Shown in pieces: positions 41,901-53,900 of a DNA stretch of 64,000 bases. The DNA is taken from assembly GCF_958450345.1 (NCBI RefSeq), contig NC_088781.1:122028431-122092430 (forward strand), read 5' to 3'. The DNA is from Calliphora vicina. Its lineage: Eukaryota > Arthropoda > Insecta > Diptera > Calliphoridae. Numbering within the stretch: the first letter of the stretch is position 1; each line of letters begins with the position of its first letter. The translations under genes were made by a program, and so were the position numbers. A model generated the notes under the pieces. It did no database searches, had not been told where the DNA came from, and saw only the letters and a list, made by a program, of their open reading frames with translations.

Positions 41901-44900
41901 TTGGAAGGACCATATATTTTTAAATGCTTTTTCATAGAAAAACAGTTCTTTGTTATTTTGTTCTAAAAGATCAGACAACATTTTTATTGCTATTTCAAAA
42001 GTCAGGTATTCGAAGGACCAAGATTTATTTTTTATTTTTTTTACTTTAATCAATTTGAAAGTTTGTTTCAGGGTTCGTAGGACCAATTCTAAGTCTGCAG
42101 GACCATTTTTATGGTTCGTATATTTTTAAAAGCTTTTTCATAGAAACACAGTTCATTGTTATTTTGTTCAAAAAGATCAGACAAAATTTTTATTGCTATT
42201 TCAAAAGTCAGGTATTCGAAGGACCAATATTTATTTTTTATTTTAATCAATTTGAAGGTTTGTTTCAGGGTTCGTAGGACCAATTCTAGGTTTCATTTCC
42301 TTGGTTCGCAGGACCATTTCCATGGTTCGCAGGACCATTTCCATGGCTCGTAGGACCATTTGTATGGTTCGTAGAACCATATTTATAGTAATCAAAGCCA
42401 ATAGCTGTACAAAATTTAATTTTGTATAAAAACTATTTATTTTTGATTCTAAACTATATGCCTGGAAGAATTATTCAATATTTATTTTGAAACAGTAATC
42501 GTTTAAACGCCTAGGTTCGCAGGATCATTTCCGATAAGCATAAAAGGAAAATTGAAGTCAGTCGTTAAGTTATAAAGTTTTTAGGCAAAACCTTTTTTAA
42601 AATAGCTGAAGACCAATGAAAGAATGTAGAGTAGACTAGTTGTCTTGTGGATAAAAATGATTTAATTTAATTTTTGATCTAGAATGATTAGATATATTGA
42701 GGATAAAAATGGTTTTTCATTTTTGAACGAGAATGAAAGAGTTTATAGTATGAAGTATATAGTTTCGTAGAAAAATGTTTGTTATAAAAAGAGTGACAAA
42801 TACATTCCACACAAATAGAAGATTGTGAGAGAAATCGTAGAAGGTTCAACGAAATCAGGTTTAAAGGACCACAGATATAAACAGCATTAAAAAAAAACTG
42901 AAGAACATAAAAATAAGTTATTTTATACATTTTTCATTTCCGACCCTATTAGTCGATTAAGCCATGTATGTATGTCTGTCTATCCGTCTGTCTGTTGAAA
43001 TCAATTTTCTGAAGACCCCAGATATCTTTGGGATTCAATCAAATCTTCAATAATTCTGTCAGACATGGTTTCGAGAAGTTTGCTATTTAAAATCAGCAAA
43101 ATCGGTCCACAAATGGCTAAGATATGAGGAAAAAACCAGGACAACCTCGATTTTTGACCTATATCTGGATTACTAAGTCATTAATATAGACAATATGGAT
43201 ATCTAATAATAGATATTTCAAAGACCTTTGCAATGGGCCAAAATCGGAAAAAATATTTTTTAACCCTATTTTTTTTTCACCAAAAGTTTTTTTTTCGCTA
43301 AATATTAAAAAAAAAAAATTTTAAATTTAAAAAAAAAATTCGAAAATTTTTTTTTTTTAAAAAAAAAATTCGAAAATTTTTTTTTTCAAAAAATTAAAAA
43401 ACTGCAAGAAAAAAATAAATTTTGTTTACCCAAAAATTTTTAAATTTTTTATTTTGAAGTATAATTTGGTGAAGGGTATATAAGATTCTGCACAGCCGAA
43501 TATAGCTCTCTTACTTGTTTTATTTAAAGCAAATTTAATATGGGCAGTGAGAAGTGTTAACGTTCGTAGGACTATTTTGAAGACTTAAATTACCACAACA
43601 GAAAGAAAATGAGAGTGATAATGTCAATATAATATTCGTAGAACCATTTTTGTTATGCCAAGTAAATTGAATATGGGCAGGAAGAAGTGTTTAGGTTCGC
43701 AGGACCATTTTGAGCGCTCAAAGGACCACAAATTAAAAAATTAGAAACATGTTTATTTTCAGATACAAACCAGTTAGTTTTAGCACAAGCTTATAGTAAT
43801 GGTTGTATTGTATATACAACTAAACTAATTCGAAGGACCATATTAAATATTTTCCATAAAGAAAATAGAAAAAACTAGTTGTATGTAATATATATTAGAA
43901 AAGGTTCGTTGGTCCATATTTTTTATTCAAAGCGCTTTAAACAGATAACCTTTTTAAGTTCGTAGGACCATTTTTAAGATAAAGTTTCTAATAAAAATAT
44001 AAGAGCGGTTTGTAAACCTATTATCTAAAATAAATATTAGAACATCAATTGCTTCGTAGGACCATTATCCATTCAAAGGTTCGTAGGAGATTTTTTGGGT
44101 TCGTAGGACCATTTTTAAGATAAAGTTTCTAATCAAACTATAAGATTTATAACTCCAACGGTTTCTAAACCTATTATCTAAAAGAAATATTACAACATCC
44201 ATTGGTTCGTAGGACCATTACCCATTCAAACTTGCTGGCTATAGTAATCCACTTCAGAAGCAAGCAAGTAAAAAAAAATTAACCATTTCAAGTGGTTATT
44301 GGTTGTTTTGGCTTTGTTGATGATTTCGTATGACCAAAAAGCTCAATTTACTAAGCTGCACGTACCATTTAAGGCAATACTAGCTGGCAAACAAACAAAC
44401 AGCACGAAGAGTAGGAAGAAAACAAAAAAAAAATAAATACATTAATTTTATTTTTGTAGACGATGACGTTTGGTGATATTGAATATAAGGTGGTTTTGTG
44501 GATTTGCAAAAACCAAACAGCAAAAAGCCAATGTGGGGCCTGTCATTTAATGTCAATTAATTTATAGGAATTTTTTTTGTGCTGCTTTTTTTCTCTTCTC
44601 TCTCTTCTTTCTACCGCATTTTCTGGTTGTGAGTGTGTGCGTTTAGAAAAGTTTTTATTTTGTTTAAGATTTTTTTTTCAGTTCTACTTGACAATAATTG
44701 TAATTTATGTGATTTTTTTTTGTTGTTGTTTGGCTACTTTTTAGACTGAAAACCGATAATAATGGCGGTGCCTGGTGTCCCAAACATATGGTGTCTAATG
44801 CTTTAAAAGAATATTTACAAGTTGACCTGTTGTCGGTGCATGTGGTAACGGCCATACGAACACAGGGTCGCTTTGGCAAGGGCCAGGGTCAAGAGTATAC

Positions 44901-47900
44901 AGAGGCCTATGTATTGGAATATTGGCGTCCAGGTTTCACCAGCTGGAAGAGATGGAAGAATACCCAAGGAAAGGAGGTGAGTTTCTAAAATAATACAATA
45001 TTTAAAGTAGATTTCATAGACATTTTAAACTTTCTTAATACTAAATTGTCATGTTGTTTTTTTAGATTTTACCTGGCAACATCAATACCTACAGCGAAGT
45101 TGAAAACACTTTACAGCCCATAATTTTTGCCTCAAAAGTACGCATCTATCCATATGGTCAATACGATCGCACTGTCTGTCTAAGAGCTGAAATTGTGGGT
45201 TGTCCATGGGAAGGTGAGTTTGAAAACAAATTTTCTTTACAAATATTTAAGCAAAAAACACAAAAATACTCATAAACCAGACTTTTTTTGTGATAGAAAT
45301 TATAATTTATGTTTATAGATAAAAGCAAAAAACTAAAAAAAAAAAAATGTGGTTAAGACGCGTCTTAGGAAAACATCATGATGATGATGATGGTGTAGAA
45401 AGTTTTACAAGCAATTTAATGTCAAACAACAAATTTATCACAAAATAGAAAAAAATATACAAAAAAAAATATGAAAAATGTTAGTTGAAAACTAAAGCTA
45501 ATGGACAGCATGATCATCTTGCTGAAAATATAAACAAAAAAAAGATATTGATGATCATAATTTTTAGCTAGAAATTTAAGCACATAAACTATGTAAATAA
45601 GTATTAGATAAAAGGAAATTTATTAAACAAAATATTTTTTAGAGGCTTAAGACAATGAATTAAATAATAAAAAAAGGTGTTGCACATTTTGTATTTAAAT
45701 CTTATTTATGTGTTAACCATAAAAATTCAACAAACACACCTATTAGCCAAAAAAAACCAAGAACAAATTTAATATGTCCCGACGTCTGGCTTGGCCTCTA
45801 TCTCTCATTCGTTTAGTTTAGTCTGGTGTAAGAACAACGTCCACCTTTTTAATGCTAACATTTGTATATGAAAAATATTCCTTTTATAATCATAAAAAAA
45901 TTACAAAAAAAAAGAAAACGCTTAAAAAATCAGACATGCCATGTACAAATTTTATAATTTTTCTTTTTTTAGTTTCGTTTGTTTGGAATTTTTTATTTAT
46001 AAAACATGCAAAAAGGGCTTTTATTTGTGGTACTACAAAGTTACCTTGACTTATCACATTATACCACACCCATATGTGAGTTTTTCCTCTCTGCACTTAA
46101 GCATAGTTGGGTTTTAAGTGTGCACAGTGGGGCCGGATCTAAAATGTCATGGAAATAAATGTAACATTTCCAACTGCCTTCATCCTCATTAGCCAGGTAA
46201 AGTAAGAATGCTCTGTCAAGGCTAGGTCGTCTATCGGATATTACTTTAGTTTAGGTACATGAACAGAGAAAACAGATTCGTAGTAACAACCGAATTTGTT
46301 GCCAATCGAATGATTCTGTTTAGTTGCTCCAGCCGAAATTCTTCTTTGTCGACTGACGTTCTGTTGATAGAGCCGAAAAATCATTCAAATCATTCGATTG
46401 ACAACAAATTCGGTTGCTTCTACGAATCAGTTTTCTCTTTGTGCTCATAGAGACTACTATGACAATGAACAGGCAGACGAGTTAGTCAGAAAGGGATCCG
46501 ATTTGGATATCCAATGCGGTTTCAGTAGCAATTCCACCGCCGACTATTAAAAGTAGTATCTTCAGACACTTTCTTACAAAGGCTGAGAATAGATGGCGGA
46601 ACTTTAAGGAAAAACTAGCTATGCAACTGATGACCGGTAATAGAAGGGATATATCAAGATTGCTGGCACTACTAATGAGGCACTGGATACTAGGCAAGCA
46701 TGGAAATCACCTTGGTCGTTAAAATATAGGGAAAAAGAGAAAACGATTTGTTTAGCTATGACATTTTCCCAACTTTTGAGGCCAAGAACGAATCAAACCA
46801 ATTTCCGATACTCTGTTATAAAGTGAAGCTTATCCCAGATAGAGAGTGTTCTGCTTCGATCGAAACAAATAGTAGTCGGACATTGCAAAGTCTAGGCTGT
46901 AAGGCTGGTGAGGCAAGACTTCCCAAACACTTTTTTCTAAATAGTTTTTTACAGGTAATATTACGGTTCTGGGCGTTGTTCAAACGAATCGGGATCCCTG
47001 TCTTGATCTAGCCAGATTGATAGGAAACTTTTGCTCCCACCAAATGCAGATAATTACCTTATCTCCATGGATATTTGGCTTTGCTGTCGATTCGGCTAGT
47101 TGTCCGGGCTTCACAGACGATCTCTTACTCTTCAGGTTATCGTAATGCATTCATTTTACATCTCAAGTAATGATTCGGTATAAAAATTGTTTTCTTTTAT
47201 AGCTTTCAAACATTATTTGGAACATGCAAAATCGTCTTTCAAGGTCTCTCGGCTTCAATTCGTATGGTACCCAATTTCCCTGCATTTTAGTGAATTCTGC
47301 TGCTTGCAAACATTTTGAAATTACTGTTTCAGTAGCTCCCAATTATTTTACCAGCTCTTGTTGAGTTTGGCAGCAATCTTCATGGAGAATGCCTCCAATT
47401 CTTGGTCTATAAACTTTTTTGGCTGGCATAGGTGATCTTCCGTATTAAAATCACCACTTCTGAACCGTTCAAACCATCTGTCGCAAGTTGAAATGGATGG
47501 ATTACATTCACCATAAGCTTTGGAGACTAAACGGTGTGCTTCAGCGAGACTTTTTATACCCTACACCACCATAGTGTGGAGGGTATTATGCGTTTGTGCA
47601 GATGTTTGTAACGCCCAAAAATATTAGTCTAACACCCACCTTATAGTATACCGATCGACTTAGAATCACTTTCTGAGTCGATTAAATGATGTCCGTCCGC
47701 CTGGTTGGCTGGCTGGCTGGCTGTCCATGTAAACATTGTGCGCAGAGTGCAGGTCGCAATTTTGAAGATATTTCGATCAAATTCGGTACATATTATTTTT
47801 TCGGCCCAAGGACCAAGCCTATTGAAACTGGCTGAAATCGGTCCATTATTTCACCTAGCTCCCATACAAATGTCCTTCCGAAATTGGACTTTATCGGTCA

Positions 47901-50900
47901 TAAATGTTTAATTTATCTATGTATCTACACAAATTTCGCTCCACATTAGTTTTATATATACAAAATTCATGTCACCTAATTTTGTTACGATCGGTCCATA
48001 ATTAGTCATAGCTCCCATATAGACCCGCTTATGAAAATCACTTTAACGTGCATAAATCGCTTAAAAATGTTGGTAGACTCACAAAATTCAACATAGTAAA
48101 CTTTCATATAGACATAAATCACACGACCTAATTTCATGGTGATCGGTCCATTATTGGTCATAGCCCCCATATAAGGCCCACTTCCGAAAATCACTCAAAA
48201 ATATAAATTATTGAAATTTTAAAAGAAAAATATGTTTGCTCTTTTACTTAGTGTAGGGTATTATATGGTCGGGATTGACCGACCATACTTTCTTACTTGT
48301 TTTAAATTAAAGAAGTAAAGCAAAACTTCCCGCACATGATGCTTTGTTGGTATAAAATTCAACATTTTCGAAGCAAAAAAAATATGTTAGTTACGGTGTA
48401 ATGTTAAATAACTAAGTGAAAATAAATGACAGATATGTACTCTTCAAATTGACATAAGTTATTAAAAACAAAAACCGCGTTCAAAAGATACGCTATCTCA
48501 AATGTTTAAGTGATACTTCTTCGGACCCCATATCAGGAGCTGCAGTTAGAAATGTCCAATTTATTTCCAAAATATTTGGATTTTGCTCCACTGTGGTATG
48601 GCTGATATACTTGTACATTCATATATACATAATGGTCATATTAAATGGTTTTAATGTTGAGTGTTTTGTATACAATTTTGTATAGTTGACTTTTTTGGTT
48701 CATGATAATTTTATTACATTAAATCTGAATTAAGTTGAAATTAAGAGTTTTATTAAGGCACTAAACCAAAGGTAGATTAAAAACGACTTGCAGACAAGCT
48801 ACTGTATATGAATTAGGAGCAAGTTTGTTAGACAAGTTGAGTACAACGCTTTTAACCCATGACTAACAAACTCTAATTAGTTCTGTAGCTCTATCCATAG
48901 AGAAAACACATAGAGAGGAAACTCTCCTGTCAAAGACCTAACTCAGTTGTCAAAAACCTAAGTGGTGAGAATGTATTACTAAAAAAAAACTATGTGAAAA
49001 CAAAAACAACACTTTTTGAGTAATTTTTTTGTTTGAGTTTTTTTCGAGTTTCCGCTCTATGGCTCTATCCATCAAATGTTTGTCAATAATATAATTAAAG
49101 TGAATAGTGTCATACATCTGAAGCGTCAAATAGTCATGAAAATTATTATTAGTTATTTCGAGAACGAACTTGTTCAAAATGTCGCAGTTTGATCTTCTGA
49201 AATTCAAAAGCAATAAAAAATTGTACCAAACACGACCTTGCATATCAATTCGAATTTAACAGTCTGTTAGTTATAAACAATATTAATAACAGTATATTAT
49301 ACTTACAAACAGTGTTGATAACATGCTGTTATTAACATTGTTTATAAGAATGACAACATTAACTGTGAATCAGCTTTGGCTGATCACTGTAGAAATAGCT
49401 AATACTAGAATTTACTAGAAGATGACGCTGTGTATATAAATGTTAACAAATGGTGGTAAATGATGTAAATAAAGAGTTGTTACAATCTTGAATTTATTTA
49501 GCTTATTTTTAAATGCTAAAAACGTAACAATATTATTATTTATTGTAGTGTACAAAACTAACTTAAAAACCAAATCCCACAACCAAAAAAACTCTTTACA
49601 TTTTAAACCACCTAATCAACGCCATGTAGATTTTTCATGGTACCAAACATTAAAATAAAATTTTAAATACAGGGATTATCTGCAACATTAAGACAAGTTA
49701 AGATTTTTCTCGGTCTCTTACAAAAACATAAATGCAGTTTTATTTAGGTAACAGCCACAACTGCCAAACAATATTACACACATAATATTAAACAGCTTGT
49801 TTTCTACTTGGTTAAACATTTAAAGTTGTGGCTGATTAAAGTTGTCGGGAGGTCGATCGGTCGTACTGTCTGACTTCCTATTACTATACATAAGTATGTT
49901 TATAGATACCTATTTCAGTATGTGTGTTTAGTTTTAAATTAAATTAATGATTAATGAGGTAGGGAGAGGTTTTATGCATATATAAGAAGAAAAAAAAATC
50001 GAATTTTAAAATAAGTTGTAAATGTCTTAAACTGAATATAGGTGCAGTTTAAAGTTGATTTTATTTTTCCAGCAAGATTCAATTGAAATTCAATACTAAA
50101 TTAGGAATAAATTTAGAGGAGTTTTCTGAAGTTGGTGAAAAATAAATGTAATAAATTACAAATAATAATCTTTGAATCTTAGTGGAAATAAAGTTAAATT
50201 GCAAATTAAAGTTTAGCAGCAAGAAAAGGAAAACTTTTCAATTAATTGCTGGAAATAAATAATAGAGAACCTTTACAGGCTAAATTCAAAGAAAAACTAA
50301 ACTTTTTACACAACCAAATTACAATTACCAGCTTTTTAAGCAAATGAAAATGTAGAAACTTTAAATAGCTAAGAGTTTATGATTTTATAATATTAGTTCT
50401 GTTCTAGTTCTAGTTCTGTTCTAGTTCTGTTCTAGTTCTGTTCTAGTTCTGTTCTAGTTCTGTTCTAGTTCTGTTCTAGTTCTGTTCTAGTTCTGTTCTA
50501 GTTCTGTTCTAGTTCTGTTCTAGTTCTGTTCTAGTTCTGTTCTAGTTCTGTTCTAGTTCTGTTCTAGTTCTGTTCTAGTTCTGTTCTAGTTCTGTTCTAG
50601 TTCTGTTCTAGTTCTGTTCTAGTTCTGTTCTAGTTCTGTTCTAGTTCTGTTCTAGTTCTGTTCTAGTTCTGTTCTAGTTCTGTTCTAGTTCTGTTCTAGT
50701 TCTGTTCTAGTTCTGTTCTAGTTCTGTTCTAGTTCTGTTCTAGTTCTGTTCTAGTTCTGTTCTAGTTCTGTTCTAGTTCTGTTCTAGTTCTGTTCTGTTC
50801 TAGTTCTGTTCTAGTTCTGTTCTGTTCTAGTTCTGTTCTAGTTCTGTTCTAGTTCTGTTCTGTTCTAGTTCTGTTCTAGTTCTGTTCTAGTTCTGTTCTA

Positions 50901-53900
50901 GTTCTGTTCTAGTTCTGTTCTAGTTCTGTTCTAGTTCTGTTCTGTTCTAGTTCTGTTCTAGTTCTGTTCTAGTTCTGTTCTAGTTCTGTTCTGTTCTAGT
51001 TCTGTTCTAGTTCTGTTCTAGTTCTGTTCTAGTTCTGTTCTAGTTCTGTTCTAGTTCTGTTCTAGTTCTGTTCTAGTTCTGTTCTGTTCTAGTTCTGTTC
51101 TAGTTCTGTTCTAGTTCTGTTCTGTTCTAGTTCTGTTCTAGTTCTGTTCTAGTTCTGTTCTAGTTCTGTTCTAGTTCTGTTCTAGTTCTGTTCTAGTTCT
51201 GTTCTAGTTCTGTTCTAGTTCTGTTCTAGTTCTGTTCTAGTTCTGTTCTAGTTCTGTTCTAGTTCTGTTCTAGTTCTGTTCTAGTTCTGTTCTAGTTCTG
51301 TTCTAGTTCTGTTCTAGTTCTGTTCTAGTTCTGTTCTAGTTCTGTTCTAGTTCTGTTCTAGTTCTGTTCTAGTTCTGTTCTAGTTCTGTTCTAGTTCTGT
51401 TCTAGTTCTGTTCTAGTTCTGTTCTAGTTATGTTCTAGTTCTGTTCTAGTTCTGTTCTAGTTCTGTTCTAGTTCTGTTCTAGTTCTGTTCTAGTTCTGTT
51501 CTAGTTCTGTTCTAGTTCTGTTCTAGTTCTGTTCTAGTTCTGTTCTAGTTCTGTTCTAGTTCTGTTCTAGTTCTGTTCTAGTTCTGTTCTAGTTCTGTTC
51601 TAGTTCTGTTCTAGTTCTGTTCTAGTTCTGTTCTAGTTCTGTTCTAGTTCTGTTCTAGTTCTGTTCTAGTTCTGTTCTAGTTCTGTTCTAGTTCTGTTCT
51701 AGTTCTGTTCTAGTTCTGTTCTAGTTCTGTTCTAGTTCTGTTCTAGTTCTGTTCTAGTTCTGTTCTAGTTCTGTTCTAGTTCTGTTCTAGTTCTGTTCTA
51801 GTTCTGTTCTAGTTCTGTTCTAGTTCTGTTCTAGTTCTGTTCTAGTTCTGTTCTAGTTCTGTTCTAGTTCTGTTCTAGTTCTGTTCTAGTTCTGTTCTAG
51901 TTCTGTTCAAGTTCTGTTCTAGTTCTGTTCTGTTCTAGTTCTGTTCTAGTTCTGTTCTAGTTCTGTTCTAGTTCTGTTCTAGTTCTGTTCTAGTTCTGTT
52001 CTAGTTCTGTTCTAGTTCTGTTCTAGTTCTGTTCTAGTTCTGTTCTAGTTCTGTTCTAGTTCTGTTCTAGTTCTGTTCTAGTTCAGTTTTAGTTCTGTTC
52101 TAGTTCTGTTCTATTTTAAACATTTAATAATTCATTCACCAATTTTGTAGCCATCATTTAAAATTGGTGTCCTTTATTTTATGACTGTCAACCAAGTCCT
52201 TGTACGAGTGTGTGCCAGCCATTGTTTTTATAAGGATTATTATTAGTTTTAAATAATTTATGCAGTCATTAACATTTCGTTTGAAAAGACTCTCACAAAT
52301 TTGTGTGCTTGTGTATATAGATCCTCATGCGTGTATATTATAATTATTGTAATTACATGCGTGTTTTTCATTTCATTTGTTGTTTTTTCTCCTATTTTTT
52401 TGTTGTTTTGTTTATCGGGTATTGTTTTGAAAACAATAAGTAATTGTTTTAACAAAAGGCGTAACATTCAATATTTAAATTCAATGCAACAACAATGAAA
52501 TGCTGAATACACGTGTGTAATTAAATTGAAAATCCATAGAAAAACAATATGAATATTTTTGGTGTTGTTTTTAGTTAAACCAACATTTTCATTTCAACTC
52601 CCACAACTAATGTGGGCTGTACAGAACACCCAGTGAACATAAAATTGTGTGAAGATAAATTAATTTAGTTTGTTTTTGGCTAAAGATATGAATATAAAGT
52701 TAATTATTTTTTAAATTTGTATTTGCTCAGAAATTCATACAGTATTGTGAATTTAATTTTGTTGATTTTAGGTTTACTGGGTTATATTGTTATAAATATA
52801 AGTGTTTAACTATAATGTATTTAAAATACATAATAATTTATTTTATTATTTGAAATTATTTTCAAGCAATTAAGAACAACATTTTGAAAAGTTAACTAAA
52901 GTAGTAATTCATATAATTAGGCTTTAAAAATAGCAATTAGTTGAAATTTTAAATAATTTAACAATTACGCAGAACTTTAGTTTTGGAGACTAATTTTAAA
53001 TATATTTAGAAATTAGCTAATATGAAAGTGAAATTATATGTGAACTGATTAAGATATAGTAATATTAGAAGAACATATACATTTAAAATAATTCAATTTA
53101 TGGCATTTAAATTCTTTAAATATTTAATAATATATACCTAGTTTAGACACCAACCCAAACTCCTTTAAAATAAACACTTAAGCAGATGTTATGTTCTCAC
53201 TCATTTTAAGTGGGTGTAAGAGAGCATTTACTTATTTAATAATTTAAAGCATACTTTAAGGTGCTTCCCTTTTAATTTGAATACCAAAATTACTTCTTTT
53301 GAAGCTCAAATATTTAATTTACCTTAACTACTTTTAGTTTAAGGTTTTTTTTATTAAAAATTATTACTAATTTTTAGTTAATTGAACACATGTCGTGTAT
53401 TTTATTACTATTATTTTGGTTTCAAAAAAATGCCCAGCTAATTTTACTACAATTTCATGGAACAATTTATTGTAATTATGGTTAATTAGATTTAATATTG
53501 TATTTTGTGGTAATTATAATGTAATTTAGTTAACGTTAAAAACAATGTCCTTTAAAAATAATGTTTTTTTTTTGTTGATATAAATGAAAATATTAAAACA
53601 AATAACGATTAAAATCTAATTGTTGGTAATACAATACAAGCAAAATAAAATGTTATTAAATAGTTAGTATTTCTTTTATAGGAGACATTAATACTAATTA
53701 GTAGAGGTATATTTTGATAACCTGAACAATTTTGTGATTAGAAGAGCCTGAACAGGAGGAGGGTTTGTTGGACAATGAATGAAAAAATTTAACTCCTCTT
53801 ATAAACAAGTTTTTCTAGATAAACACAAGTTTTTCTTGTGGATAAACACAAGCTTTTCTATATAGAAAATCTTGTGGATAAACACAAGCTTTTCTATATA

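Larger units (their letters stand above)
46123..48595. mobile_element. Nested composite flanked by 55-bp inverted repeats starting CACAGTGG
   Basis: The left end 46123-46177 and the reverse complement of the right end 48542-48595 agree at about 40 of 55 positions by eye, including CACAGTGG at the tips and ACATTTC-x-AACTGC at the inner end. The flanking five bases are GTGTG on the left and GTATG on the right, a possible decayed target duplication. CACAGTG equals the RSS heptamer and resembles the CAC-starting tips of Transib transposons, which make 5-bp duplications; that assignment is inference. No transposase of its own was found. The interior is filled by a foldback element, a LINE fragment, a mariner remnant and an interspersed repeat. 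Confidence 0.7.

Noticed and set aside
41829..42353. Pair of related open frames starting MVLRTLKQTFKLIK
   Set aside because: The likeness reflects a 200-bp duplication of the TTCGTAGGACCA block; the frames include long A/T tracts and match no protein.
46748..47011. 87-codon frame as an independent small gene
   Set aside because: It lies directly downstream of the LINE RNase H fragment in the same orientation and its end resembles that element's C-terminal tail; treated as part of the pseudogene.
47705..48194. Open frames within the family B repeat
   Set aside because: They come from the internal GGTCCATTATTGGTCATAGC-type repeats; no protein domain.
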